Assembly: GCA_963828015.1 (NCBI GenBank)
Contig: CAWHCD010000006.1
Coordinates: 930,001 to 994,000, forward strand
Length of the DNA: 64,000 bases
Direction: 5' to 3'
Origin: CAVPUA01 sp963828015
GTDB taxonomy: Bacteria; Actinomycetota; Actinomycetes; Mycobacteriales; Jatrophihabitantaceae
The notes beneath the pieces were generated by a model. It worked only from the letters and a program-made list of their open reading frames with translations, did not search any database and was not told where the DNA came from. Positions within the stretch are counted from its first letter, which is position 1. Each line of letters opens with the position of its first letter. Position numbers and translations under genes: made by a program. Shown in pieces: positions 45,122 through 52,938 of this stretch.

Positions 45122-46291
45122 ATGTACGGGACACTCCGCCCAGGCACGCTCACGCCCAGGCTCGACCGATTTCTCGACGAGCACACCGAGTACGCCACCC
45201 CGTTCCTCGTCGTCGACCTCGAGGTCGTGGCCGCCCAGTACGCGAAGCTGATCGCCGCCCTGCCGCGGACGGCCGTCTTCTACGCGGTGAAGGCCAACCC
45301 GGCGCCGGAGGTCCTGCGGCTGTTGATCGGGCTCGGGTGCAGCTTCGACGTCGCCAGTCCGGGCGAGATCGAACTGTGCCTACGCCTGGGGGCCGACCCG
45401 GCCCGGCTGTCCTACGGCAACACCGTGAAGAAGGAGCGCGATGTCGCCGCGGCCTACCGCCAGGGCGTGCGCATCTTCACGATCGACTCCGCGCCCGAGC
45501 TCGACAAGGTGCTGCGGGTGGTCGGCCGGGGCACAGTCTTCGTGCGCATCGCCACCGACGGCGCCGGAGCCGACTGGCCGCTGTCGCGCAAGTTCGGCTG
45601 CAGTCCGGCCGAAGCGGGGCCACTCCTGCTGCGCGCTGCCCGGGCCGGTCTCGCCGTCGGTGTCTCATTCCACGTCGGCTCGCAGCAGCGCAATCCGGAC
45701 GCCTGGGACGCTCCACTGGCCCAGGTCGCCCGGCTGGCCGAGCAGCTCGCCCGGGACGGACACCAACTCGGCGCCGTGAACCTGGGCGGCGGCTTGCCCA
45801 GTGCCCACGTCGAGACGACCCCTGACGTGGCCACCTACGGCGAGGCGATCTATCGCAGCCTGGGGGCGCACCTGGGTCCCAACTTCGCCGGCCCGACGAT
45901 GGTCGAGCCGGGCCGCTATCTGGTCGGGGACGCCGGGGTCCTGCGCACGGAGGTCGTGCAGATCATCACCCGGGACAACGATCCCGGCCGCCGCTGGGTG
46001 TTCCTGGACGTCGGCCTGTTCAACGGCCTGACCGAGACCCTCGACGAGGCCATCCGCTATCGCATACAGGCCCCGGGGGCCAGCGAGCGCATCGGTCCGG
46101 TGATCCTGGCCGGACCGTCGTGTGACAGCGCGGACGTACTCTACGAGACCTACCAGTACCAGTTGCCACTTGATCTGCAGGTCGGTGACCACCTCGACAT
46201 TCTCTGCACGGGCGCCTACACGTCCTCGTACTCCTCGGTGGGCTTCAACGGCTTCCCACCGCTGCGCAGCCACTATCTGCCGCACGCCTGA
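45122..46291 (+). CDS. Type III PLP-dependent decarboxylase (ornithine/lysine/DAP family)
   Basis: Alanine-racemase-fold decarboxylase of 389 residues. The PLP lysine is in VFYAVKANPAPEVL, and the remaining family landmarks are SFHVGSQQR, NLGGGLPSAHV, VEPGRYLVGD, GPSCDSADVLYE and GAYTSSYSSVGFNG. It would decarboxylate a basic amino acid to a polyamine precursor such as putrescine; the exact substrate is not readable. It starts 76 bases from rnpB, divergently, and is followed by an EamA transporter after two bases. Confidence 0.92.
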   Translation: MYGTLRPGTLTPRLDRFLDEHTEYATPFLVVDLEVVAAQYAKLIAALPRTAVFYAVKANPAPEVLRLLIGLGCSFDVASPGEIELCLRLGADPARLSYGNTVKKERDVAAAYRQGVRIFTIDSAPELDKVLRVVGRGTVFVRIATDGAGADWPLSRKFGCSPAEAGPLLLRAARAGLAVGVSFHVGSQQRNPDAWDAPLAQVARLAEQLARDGHQLGAVNLGGGLPSAHVETTPDVATYGEAIYRSLGAHLGPNFAGPTMVEPGRYLVGDAGVLRTEVVQIITRDNDPGRRWVFLDVGLFNGLTETLDEAIRYRIQAPGASERIGPVILAGPSCDSADVLYETYQYQLPLDLQVGDHLDILCTGAYTSSYSSVGFNGFPPLRSHYLPHA

Positions 46292-46293
46292 CG

Positions 46294-47199
46294 ATGAGTA
46301 CCAAGCTGCCCCTCCTCGCGCTGCTCATCGCATCGGTGTTCTGGGGCACGGCCATCAGCGCGACCAAGTACGCCCTCGATGGCTTCGGTCCGGTCACGCT
46401 GCTGGCCGTCTCGCTCGTCTCCGGCACGGTCGTGCTGTGGCTGGCCATCCTGGTGCGTGGGCACGGCCGGGCCCCCGGATGGCGCCGGCTCGCGCTGCTG
46501 GCGCTGTTCGAACCCGCGCTGGCCTACGGCGGCGAGATGCTCGGCCTGAACCGAACGACCGCCGCGAACGGGGCGCTGCTCACCGGGTTGGAGTCGGTCT
46601 TCGTCGTGTTGCTGGCGGCCGTCTTTCTCCGGGAGGGCATCACCCGCCGGATCGGCTTCGCCGTGGCGGTCGCCGTGGCCGGGTTGGCCATCCTGGAGGG
46701 CACTTCCTTCGCCGGTCCCGGGGTCGGTGACCTGCTCGTCCTGGGCGGAGTTCTCAGTGCGGCGGCGTACACCATCGTCGCCCGCGGCCTGGACGGCGGA
46801 TGCGACTCGCTGACGTTGACCGCCTACCAGTTCAGCATCGCCTCGCTACTCGTCCTGCCCGTCGCCACCGGCGCCTGGGCCACCCATACCGAGGCGATGC
46901 CCACCCAGGTGTCGGCCCGGTATTGGCTGGCGGCCCTGGTGGTGGGCATTCTCGGCTATGCCGGCAGCTTCGTCCTCTACAACTTCGCGATCGTGCGGGT
47001 GGCCGCCGGTCCGGCGAGCATCATCATCAACCTGATCCCCGTCTTCGGGCTGATCTCAGCCGTGCTGTGGCTGGGCGACGCGATGACCCCGCCCCGGGTC
47101 ATCGGCGCCTCGCTGATCGGGATCTCAGTGCTCATCTTCGCCGCGATCGAACTACGCGACGCCCGAGAACGGCCCCCGCTCGCGGCCGTACCGGCCTAG
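46294..47199 (+). CDS. EamA/DMT-superfamily transporter
   Basis: Ten-helix membrane protein of 301 residues. Two EamA repeats are visible, e.g. LLALLIASVFWGTAISATKY and GVLSAAAYTIVARGL, with the NRTTAANGALLTGLESVF segment in the first. It would export metabolites; coupling to the upstream decarboxylase suggests a polyamine or amine, but this is inference. It overlaps the end of cysM by four bases, tail to tail. Confidence 0.9.
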   Translation: MSTKLPLLALLIASVFWGTAISATKYALDGFGPVTLLAVSLVSGTVVLWLAILVRGHGRAPGWRRLALLALFEPALAYGGEMLGLNRTTAANGALLTGLESVFVVLLAAVFLREGITRRIGFAVAVAVAGLAILEGTSFAGPGVGDLLVLGGVLSAAAYTIVARGLDGGCDSLTLTAYQFSIASLLVLPVATGAWATHTEAMPTQVSARYWLAALVVGILGYAGSFVLYNFAIVRVAAGPASIIINLIPVFGLISAVLWLGDAMTPPRVIGASLIGISVLIFAAIELRDARERPPLAAVPA

Positions 47200-48158
47200 G
47201 CCCAGAGTTGGTGTTCGAGCTTCTCGGCCGCCTCTTGCAGCGAGCCGGAGTAGGCGCCGGTCGAGAGGTACTTCCACCCGCCATCGGCCACCACGAACGC
47301 GACATCGGCCCGATCGCCACGCGCGAGCGCCTTGTCGGCAACGCCGAGGGCCGCGTGCAGGATCGCGCCGGTCGAGATACCGGCGAAGATGCCCTCGACC
47401 TCGATGAGTTCACGGGTACGTCGCAGCGCGTCGTAGGAGGTGACCGAGAACCGCGAGGTGAGCACGCTGTCGTCGTAGAGCTCGGGCACGAAGCCTTCGT
47501 CGATGTTGCGCAGGCCGTAGACCAGCTCGCCGTAGCGAGGCTCGGCGGCCACGATCGAGACGTCAGGGACCTTTTCGCGTAGGTACCGTCCGGTGCCCAT
47601 CAACGTCCCGGTGGTGCCCAGGCCGGCCACGAAGTGAGTGATCGTCGGCAGATCCCGCAGCAGCTCCGGCCCGGTGCCCTCGTAATGGGCCTGGGCATTG
47701 GCCGGGTTGCCGTACTGGTAGAGCATCACCCAGTCCGGGTTCTCGGCCGCGATCAGCTTCGCGGTCGCCACCGCCTGGTTCGAGCCGCCGGCCGCCGGCG
47801 AGGAGATGATCCGGGCGCCGAACATCTCGAGCAGTTGGCGCCGCTCGATCGAGGTGTTCTCGGGCATCACGCAGACCATCCCGTAACCGCGCAACTTGGC
47901 CACCATGGCCAGCGCGATGCCGGTGTTGCCCGACGTCGGCTCGAGAATCGTCGCCCCCGGGGTCAGCCGCCCGTCGCGCTCGGCGGCATCGATCATCGCG
48001 ATCGCGGCTCGGTCCTTGATCGAACCGGTGGGATTGCGATCTTCGAGTTTCGCCCACAGGCGCACCGGGTTCTCGCCGTCCCACTTCGGCGATAGCCGGG
48101 GCAACCCGACGAGCGGGGTGTCGCCCAGCGCGTCGAGCAGCGAGTCGTACCGGGCCAT
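47196..48158 (-). CDS. cysM: CysO-thiocarboxylate-dependent cysteine synthase CysM
   Basis: PLP enzyme of 320 residues. The Schiff-base lysine is in NPTGSIKDRAA, the PLP phosphate loop is GLGTTGTLMG and the substrate loop is TSGNTGIALAM. Close likeness to M. tuberculosis CysM (Rv1336), a truncated-C-terminus enzyme that uses O-phosphoserine and the thiocarboxylated CysO, is supported by the adjacent cysO and mec genes. It starts three bases after the cysO stop, so the two are co-translated. Confidence 0.95.
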   Translation of the reverse strand: MARYDSLLDALGDTPLVGLPRLSPKWDGENPVRLWAKLEDRNPTGSIKDRAAIAMIDAAERDGRLTPGATILEPTSGNTGIALAMVAKLRGYGMVCVMPENTSIERRQLLEMFGARIISSPAAGGSNQAVATAKLIAAENPDWVMLYQYGNPANAQAHYEGTGPELLRDLPTITHFVAGLGTTGTLMGTGRYLREKVPDVSIVAAEPRYGELVYGLRNIDEGFVPELYDDSVLTSRFSVTSYDALRRTRELIEVEGIFAGISTGAILHAALGVADKALARGDRADVAFVVADGGWKYLSTGAYSGSLQEAAEKLEHQLWA

Positions 48159-48161
48159 GGG

Positions 48162-48437
48162 TCAGCCGCCGGCCACGGCGGGCAGGATCGTGACCGTGTC
48201 GCCGTCCTTGAGTACGGTCTCCAGCGAGCCGGTGAAGCGCACATCCTCGTCGTTGACGTAGATGTTGACGAAGCGGTGCAACCCGCCGTCCTCGGTGATC
48301 AGCCGCCCGCGCAGACCGGGGTGGTTGCCGTCGAGGTCTTCGAGCAGGCTCGAGAGCGTGTCGCCCTTGGCCTCGACCGACTTGGCGCCACCGGTGTAGG
48401 TGCGCAGGATGGTGGGTATCTTGACCTCGATGGCCAT
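48162..48437 (-). CDS. cysO: Sulfur-carrier protein CysO (MoaD/ThiS fold)
   Basis: Ubiquitin-like carrier of 91 residues ending in the required di-glycine (VAGG). Core segments are IPTILRTYTGGAKSVEA and FVNIYVNDEDVRF. The C-terminal glycine is thiocarboxylated and then carries the cysteine made by CysM. A short leader ORF ends 70 bases upstream and a hairpin lies in that gap. AGGAG precedes the ATG. Confidence 0.95.
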   Translation of the reverse strand: MAIEVKIPTILRTYTGGAKSVEAKGDTLSSLLEDLDGNHPGLRGRLITEDGGLHRFVNIYVNDEDVRFTGSLETVLKDGDTVTILPAVAGG

Positions 48438-48489
48438 GGTGCTCCTGTCAAAAGATGGTGACTACAAAAGGCGAACGTCGGGGCCGGGT

Positions 48490-48503
48490 CCAGGCTTCCC
48501 TGG
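48490..48503 (-). promoter_or_regulatory. Hairpin after the leader ORF, candidate attenuator element
   Basis: CCAGG-N4-CCTGG forms a perfect five-base-pair stem four bases after the stop of the leader peptide and 53 bases before cysO. A second stem, GGGCG-N5-CGCCC, lies inside the leader ORF at 48543-48557. No strong T-tract follows, so its precise action is inferred. Confidence 0.35.
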
Positions 48504-48507
48504 CTGG

Positions 48508-48579
48508 TCAGCGACAGTCGTAGCAGAGGTCAGCACGGGTGTGGGCGAGCAACGCCCGCTCGATCGAGATCTCAGTCAT
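48508..48579 (-). CDS. Putative cysteine-sensing leader peptide upstream of cysO-cysM
   Basis: A 23-codon ORF begins at an ATG that overlaps the mec stop codon and ends 70 bases before cysO. Its C-terminal tail is HTRADLCYDCR, with two cysteine codons within the last five codons. Cysteine-containing leader peptides before sulfur genes are known in actinobacteria, including the polycysteine leaders described in mycobacteria. Ribosome stalling at the Cys codons could control the downstream hairpin and cysO-cysM. This is inference from position, codons and structure; there is no ribosome-profiling evidence here. Confidence 0.5.
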   Translation of the reverse strand: MTEISIERALLAHTRADLCYDCR

Positions 48580-48979
48580 GGACCGCGACCTCTTCCTCGG
48601 TGACCACGCCGTCGACGATGCGAAACGACCGGAACTCGGTCGAGTCATTCTCGCGGGTGGACACCAAGACATAGTGCGCGTTGGGTTCCGAGGCGTAGGA
48701 GATATCGGTGCGCGACGGGTAGGCCTCGGTCGCGGTGTGGGAGTGGTAGACGACGACCGGTTCCTCGTCGTTGGCGTCCATCTCCTGGTAGAGCTTGAGC
48801 AGGTCGGTGGAGTCGAACTCGTAGAACGTGGGCGAGCGGGCGGCATTGAGCATCGCGATGAAGCGGCTCGGCTGATCCGAACCGGCGGCGCCGGCCACCA
48901 CCCCGCAGGCCTCGTCAGGGTGGTCGCGACGGGCATGCGCGATGATCGCGTCATGGATCGCCCGTTCGATGCTCAGCAC
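48572..48979 (-). CDS. mec: CysO-cysteine peptidase Mec (M67/JAMM family)
   Basis: JAMM metallopeptidase of 135 residues. The zinc site is VVYHSHTATEAYPSRTD and the conserved acid is in DHPDEACGVVAG. In mycobacteria the homologous Mec+ hydrolyses cysteine from the CysO-cysteine adduct. Starts with GTG. The stop codon overlaps the ATG of the leader ORF. It follows the DUF2017 gene by 17 bases. Confidence 0.93.
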   Translation of the reverse strand: MLSIERAIHDAIIAHARRDHPDEACGVVAGAAGSDQPSRFIAMLNAARSPTFYEFDSTDLLKLYQEMDANDEEPVVVYHSHTATEAYPSRTDISYASEPNAHYVLVSTRENDSTEFRSFRIVDGVVTEEEVAVHD

Positions 48980-48996
48980 AGTCGGAGTTTACCGGT

Positions 48997-49455
48997 CTAG
49001 CGCATGGCCGCCCGTACCAGCGAGTCCTGCAGGCTCGTCAGCCAGAAATAGAGCTGCCACATCGGCACGAGCGCGCTGTCCGGGTCAATGTCCGGTTCGT
49101 CCTCCGTCACCCCGAGCCGGGTGCCCAGGGCCAGGCGCAGGTCGTTGAGGGTCGTCAGCCATGGGGTCGGGTCCTCGATGGCAATTGCGCCCGCCGGTAC
49201 CGGCAAGGCGGCCCGGACCGTGCCGTAGCGCACCCGGCGCAGCTCGCGCAGGCCCTCCTCGGTGAGCTCGCGGAACTGCTCGGCCGCCTCCTGGTCAGTG
49301 CGGTGCCCATTCGGGAACAGCCGCTGGGTCACCTCGTCATCACGGGTCATGGCGTCGAGCACATCGTCCATCTCATCGAGCAGGCCCTGTAACGCCTGCA
49401 CCTCTACCTCATCGAGGCGCAGTGTGACCACCCCGCGACGGCGCGAAACCCGCAT
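48997..49455 (-). CDS. DUF2017-family protein
   Basis: Helical protein of 152 residues (VVTLRLDEVEVQALQGLLDE and TPWLTTLNDLRLALGTRLGV). The family lies next to clpS in many actinobacteria (Rv1332 in M. tuberculosis) but has no established function. The ATG overlaps the clpS stop in a TGATG arrangement, so it is translationally coupled to clpS. Confidence 0.88.
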   Translation of the reverse strand: MRVSRRRGVVTLRLDEVEVQALQGLLDEMDDVLDAMTRDDEVTQRLFPNGHRTDQEAAEQFRELTEEGLRELRRVRYGTVRAALPVPAGAIAIEDPTPWLTTLNDLRLALGTRLGVTEDEPDIDPDSALVPMWQLYFWLTSLQDSLVRAAMR

Positions 49456-49748
49456 CAGTCCTGCTGCAGGGTGGCCCACAGGCCATAGCCGTGCAGCGTT
49501 TCGACGTCGAGTTCCATCCGCTCGCGCGCTCCGGTGGAGACGACGGCCCGGCCCTTCTGGTGGACGTCGAGCATCAGCTTCTCGGCCTTGGCCTTGGGAT
49601 AGCCGAAGACGGTGATGAAGACGTGGGTCACGTAGCTCATCAGGTTGATCGGGTCATTCCAGACGATCGTGATCCACGGCCGGTCCGGGTCGGTCTGGGT
49701 GTCGACGTCGGGCAGTTCGGAACGTTTGGGGGTCAGCGTGCTCGCCAC
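49455..49748 (-). CDS. clpS: ATP-dependent Clp protease adaptor ClpS
   Basis: N-end-rule adaptor of 97 residues that delivers substrates to ClpA/ClpC-type unfoldases. WITIVWNDPINLMSYVTHVF holds the N-degron pocket, followed by VFGYPKAKAEKLMLDVHQKG. The GTG at 49748 starts the protein; a longer frame runs into pncB on the other strand and was rejected. Head of the clpS-DUF2017-mec-cysO-cysM unit, divergent from pncB. Confidence 0.94.
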   Translation of the reverse strand: MASTLTPKRSELPDVDTQTDPDRPWITIVWNDPINLMSYVTHVFITVFGYPKAKAEKLMLDVHQKGRAVVSTGARERMELDVETLHGYGLWATLQQD

Positions 49749-49787
49749 GCCTCTATCGTGGCACGGCCGTTCTGGCAACATCGTGGC

Positions 49788-51050
49788 ATGTCCGCAACCG
49801 GCCTGCTCACCGACCGCTACGAGCTCACGATGCTCAGCGCCGCGCTGCGCGACGGCAGCGCCGCCCGCCGGTGCACGTTCGAGGTCTTCGCCCGACGTCT
49901 GCCCGAAGGCCGCCGCTACGGCGTGGTGGCCGGCACGGCGCGGGTGCTCGAGGCCATCGCCGATTTCGGTTTCGAGGCCGCCACGATCGACTGGCTGCGC
50001 GAGGTCGACGTCATCGACGACGAGACCGCGCAATACCTGGCCACCTACCGCTTCCGCGGTGATGTGGTGGGCTACGCCGAAGGCGAGCTGTTCTTCCCCG
50101 GTTCCCCGCTGCTCACCGTCACCGGGACGTTCGCCGAGGCGGTGCTGCTCGAGACGGTCGTGCTGTCGATCCTGAACCACGACGCGGCCATCGCCGCCGC
50201 GGCGGCTCGGATGGTCACGGCCGCCCAGGGACGCTCGATCATCGAGATGGGTTCGCGGCGCACCCACGAGCGAGCGGCCGTCGCGGCGTCCCGAGCGGCC
50301 TATCTGGCCGGCTTCGCGGCCACCTCCAACCTGGCCGCGGGGCGCGAGTTCGGCGTTCCCACCGCCGGGACCGCGGCGCATGCGTTCACGTTGCTGCACG
50401 ACGACGAGGCGGCCGCCTTCCGCGCCCAACTCGCGTCGCTGGGCACCGACACCACGCTGCTCGTCGACACGTTCGACATCACGCAAGGGATCGAGACGGC
50501 GGTGGCCGTCGCCGGACCGGCCTTGGGCGCGATCCGCATCGACTCCGGGGACCTCGGCGTGCTGGCACGCCTGGCGCGCGCCCAACTGGACGGCCTCGGT
50601 GCGCGCGACACGCGCATCGTGGTCAGCGGCGACCTGGACGAGTTCGCGATCGCCGCCCTCGCCGCCGCCCCGGTCGACGTCTACGGTGCCGGCACAGCGG
50701 TCGTGGTCGGCTCGGGTGCGCCCACCGCCGGACTGGTCTACAAGCTGGTCGAGGTCGAGGGTCGGGCGGTCATGAAGCGGTCGGAGAACAAGGCCAGCCG
50801 CGGCGGGCGCAAGTGGGCCTATCGCCGGCACAAGCCGACCGGCACCGCGGTCGAGGAGGTCGTTGGCGTCGGCCCGGTGCCGGCGGACGCGACGAACCTG
50901 CAGCGCCCTTTGATCATTGGCGGGGTGCGGGTGGACGAATCCAGCCTCGACGACGCCCGTGATCACCTGCGGGCGGCGTTGATCACGCTGCCCTGGGACG
51001 GCCTGAAGCTGAGCAAGGGCGATCCGGCCATCCCCACCGTCACGTCCTGA
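49788..51050 (+). CDS. pncB: Nicotinate phosphoribosyltransferase PncB
   Basis: Enzyme of the Preiss-Handler pathway, 420 residues, joining nicotinate to PRPP. Segments are ATGLLTDRYELTMLSAAL, EMGSRRTHERAAVAASRAAY, AFTLLHDDEAAAFRAQ, IRIDSGDLGVLARLAR and VYGAGTAVV. The ATG at 49788 has a 39-base gap from divergent clpS. The order clpS/pncB is the same as in M. tuberculosis. pncA follows, completing nicotinamide salvage. Confidence 0.94.
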   Translation: MSATGLLTDRYELTMLSAALRDGSAARRCTFEVFARRLPEGRRYGVVAGTARVLEAIADFGFEAATIDWLREVDVIDDETAQYLATYRFRGDVVGYAEGELFFPGSPLLTVTGTFAEAVLLETVVLSILNHDAAIAAAAARMVTAAQGRSIIEMGSRRTHERAAVAASRAAYLAGFAATSNLAAGREFGVPTAGTAAHAFTLLHDDEAAAFRAQLASLGTDTTLLVDTFDITQGIETAVAVAGPALGAIRIDSGDLGVLARLARAQLDGLGARDTRIVVSGDLDEFAIAALAAAPVDVYGAGTAVVVGSGAPTAGLVYKLVEVEGRAVMKRSENKASRGGRKWAYRRHKPTGTAVEEVVGVGPVPADATNLQRPLIIGGVRVDESSLDDARDHLRAALITLPWDGLKLSKGDPAIPTVTS

Positions 51051-51079
51051 CCCGACTTCCCCACGCCCGCCCGTTCCCC

Positions 51080-51137
51080 CCTTGATCAACAGGCACTTTT
51101 GGTCGCCTGGGCAGCCAAATCTGCCTGTTGATCAAGG
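51080..51137. repeat. Long imperfect palindrome between pncB and pncA
   Basis: CCTTGATCAACAGGCA at 51080-51095 is matched perfectly by TGCCTGTTGATCAAGG at 51122-51137. After a two-base mismatch, an inner stem TTTGG/CCAAA continues, with a CTGG-type loop. The RNA would fold into a long hairpin; the DNA could act as a REP-like or protein-binding element. Confidence 0.85.
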
Positions 51138-51170
51138 CGGACATGGGCGGCGACGATTAGATTTCAGGTC

Positions 51171-51722
51171 ATGACCCGTGCCGTGATCATCGTGGACGTG
51201 CAACGCGACTTCTGCGAGGGCGGTTCGCTGGCCGTCGCTGGGGGCCAGGCGGTGGCGCGGGCGATCGGCCCGTGGCTGGACGAGCAACGGCCCGACCACG
51301 TCGTCGCGACGCGCGATCATCACATCGACCCGGGCGGTCACTTCTCCGCCCACCCGGACTTCGCCGATTCCTGGCCCGCTCACTGCGTGGTCGGCACGAC
51401 CGGGGTCGAGCTACATCCGGACCTCGACCAGCAGCGGATCGAGGCGATCTTCGACAAGGGAGAGTTCCAGGCCGCCTACTCCGGCTTCGAAGGGGCGAGC
51501 GACGGGCGCGACCTGGCCGGCTGGCTGCGCGAGCGCGGCGTCGACGAGGTCGAGGTCATCGGCATCGCCACCGACTACTGCGTGCGGGCCACCGCGCTGG
51601 ACGCGGTCACCAACGGCTTCAGCACCACGGTCGTGCTGCCACTCACCGCCGGGGTGGCCCCGGACAGCGTCGCCGCGACGCTGACCGAGTTGCAGGACGC
51701 CGGCGTGCGCGTGGTCAGCTGA
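51171..51722 (+). CDS. pncA: Nicotinamidase PncA
   Basis: Isochorismatase-fold amidase of 183 residues that turns nicotinamide into nicotinate for PncB. The catalytic triad is the Asp in VIIVDVQRDFCEGG, the Lys in IFDKGEFQAAY and the Cys in IATDYCVRATALD. Metal ligands are in TRDHHIDPGGHFSAH. It follows pncB by 120 bases that contain the palindrome. Its end overlaps serB by eight bases, tail to tail. Confidence 0.94.
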   Translation: MTRAVIIVDVQRDFCEGGSLAVAGGQAVARAIGPWLDEQRPDHVVATRDHHIDPGGHFSAHPDFADSWPAHCVVGTTGVELHPDLDQQRIEAIFDKGEFQAAYSGFEGASDGRDLAGWLRERGVDEVEVIGIATDYCVRATALDAVTNGFSTTVVLPLTAGVAPDSVAATLTELQDAGVRVVS

Positions 51723-52902
51723 CCCGAACCGCCTCGGCGATTTCACTGCCCGAGATGCCCAGCACGAAGAGCACCGACTCGAGGAACGGCTGATTTACCG
51801 ATGTGTCCGCGCTCGCCCGCAGCGCCGCCTTGGCGTTGAAGGCGATACCCAACCCGGCGGCGTCGAGCATGTCGATGTCATTTGCCCCATCGCCTACCGC
51901 GACCGTCTGGGCCAGGGGAATCCCGAAGCTCTCGGCGAAACGCCGCAACGCCGCCGCCTTACCAGCGCGGTCGACGATCGGCCCGACGAGTCCGCCGGTC
52001 AGCCGTCCGTCGCGAATCTCCAGCTCGTTGGCGGCCGCGAAGTCCAGGTCGAGCTCGCTGACGAAGCGGTCGGTGAACACGGTGAAGCCACCGCTGACGA
52101 CGCCGACGCGAAAGCCCAGGCGCTTGAGCGTCCTCGTGAATGTCTGCGCTCCGGGCGTGAGCCGCAGGGCCGCCCGGGCCTCGTTCACCTCGGCCAGCGG
52201 CAGACCCTCCAGCAGGGCCACGCGCGCCCGTAGCGACTGCTCGAAATCGAGCTCGCCGGCCATCGCCTGCTGGGTGATCTTGGCGACTTCGACGCCGACC
52301 CCGGCCCGCTCGGCCAGCACGTCGATGCCCTCGTCGCGGATGAGCGTCGAGTCGACGTCCAGTACCACCAGGCGCTTGGCCCGGCGCCGCAACCCGGCCG
52401 GCTCGACCGCGATGTCCAGCCCGGTCTCCTCCGCCGCCTGGATCAGGCTCTCGCGCAGGGCATCGGCGTCGGCAACCGAGACGATCAGCTCGATGCTGCT
52501 GGCCGGTTCGACCGCTAGCTGGCTGATGGACTCGATATTGCCGCCGACGTCGGCGACCCGTTGCGCCACCTCACTGATCGCACCCGGGCGCAACGGATGA
52601 CCGATCACGATCACGTGATGTCGCCCATGGCCGACGCCGCGGTTGGTGGCGACATCGGAACCGGCGATCACGACCTCGCACTCCATGCCCAAGGCCTGGG
52701 CGGTACGCGTCACCGAGGCCCGTAGCGGCGGCACCTCGCCGCGCAGCTCGAGCAGCACGGCAACGATCAGTCGGTCGCGAATCACGACCTGCTCGACATC
52801 GCGCACGTCAACGTCATGTGCGGCGAGCGCAGCGAAGAACGCCGCCGTAACGCCGGGCCGGTCACGACCGGTCAGCGTCACCAGCACCGAGGTCGTGTTC
52901 AT
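51715..52902 (-). CDS. serB: Phosphoserine phosphatase SerB with N-terminal ACT domains
   Basis: HAD phosphatase of 395 residues, last step of serine synthesis. Two ACT-like domains (TLTGRDRPGVTAAFFAAL and VIVIGHPLRPGAISEVAQ) give allosteric control. HAD motifs are VLDVDSTLIRDEG, VGVVSGGFTVF and AVGDGANDIDMLDAAGLG. The ATG at 52902 is used; a few codons upstream are also open. The serB-ctaD order is the same as in M. tuberculosis (serB2-ctaD). Confidence 0.94.
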   Translation of the reverse strand: MNTTSVLVTLTGRDRPGVTAAFFAALAAHDVDVRDVEQVVIRDRLIVAVLLELRGEVPPLRASVTRTAQALGMECEVVIAGSDVATNRGVGHGRHHVIVIGHPLRPGAISEVAQRVADVGGNIESISQLAVEPASSIELIVSVADADALRESLIQAAEETGLDIAVEPAGLRRRAKRLVVLDVDSTLIRDEGIDVLAERAGVGVEVAKITQQAMAGELDFEQSLRARVALLEGLPLAEVNEARAALRLTPGAQTFTRTLKRLGFRVGVVSGGFTVFTDRFVSELDLDFAAANELEIRDGRLTGGLVGPIVDRAGKAAALRRFAESFGIPLAQTVAVGDGANDIDMLDAAGLGIAFNAKAALRASADTSVNQPFLESVLFVLGISGSEIAEAVRVS

Positions 52903-52938
52903 TCGGGCCCAGCTGCGGCTGAGCATCGAAACTGCACC

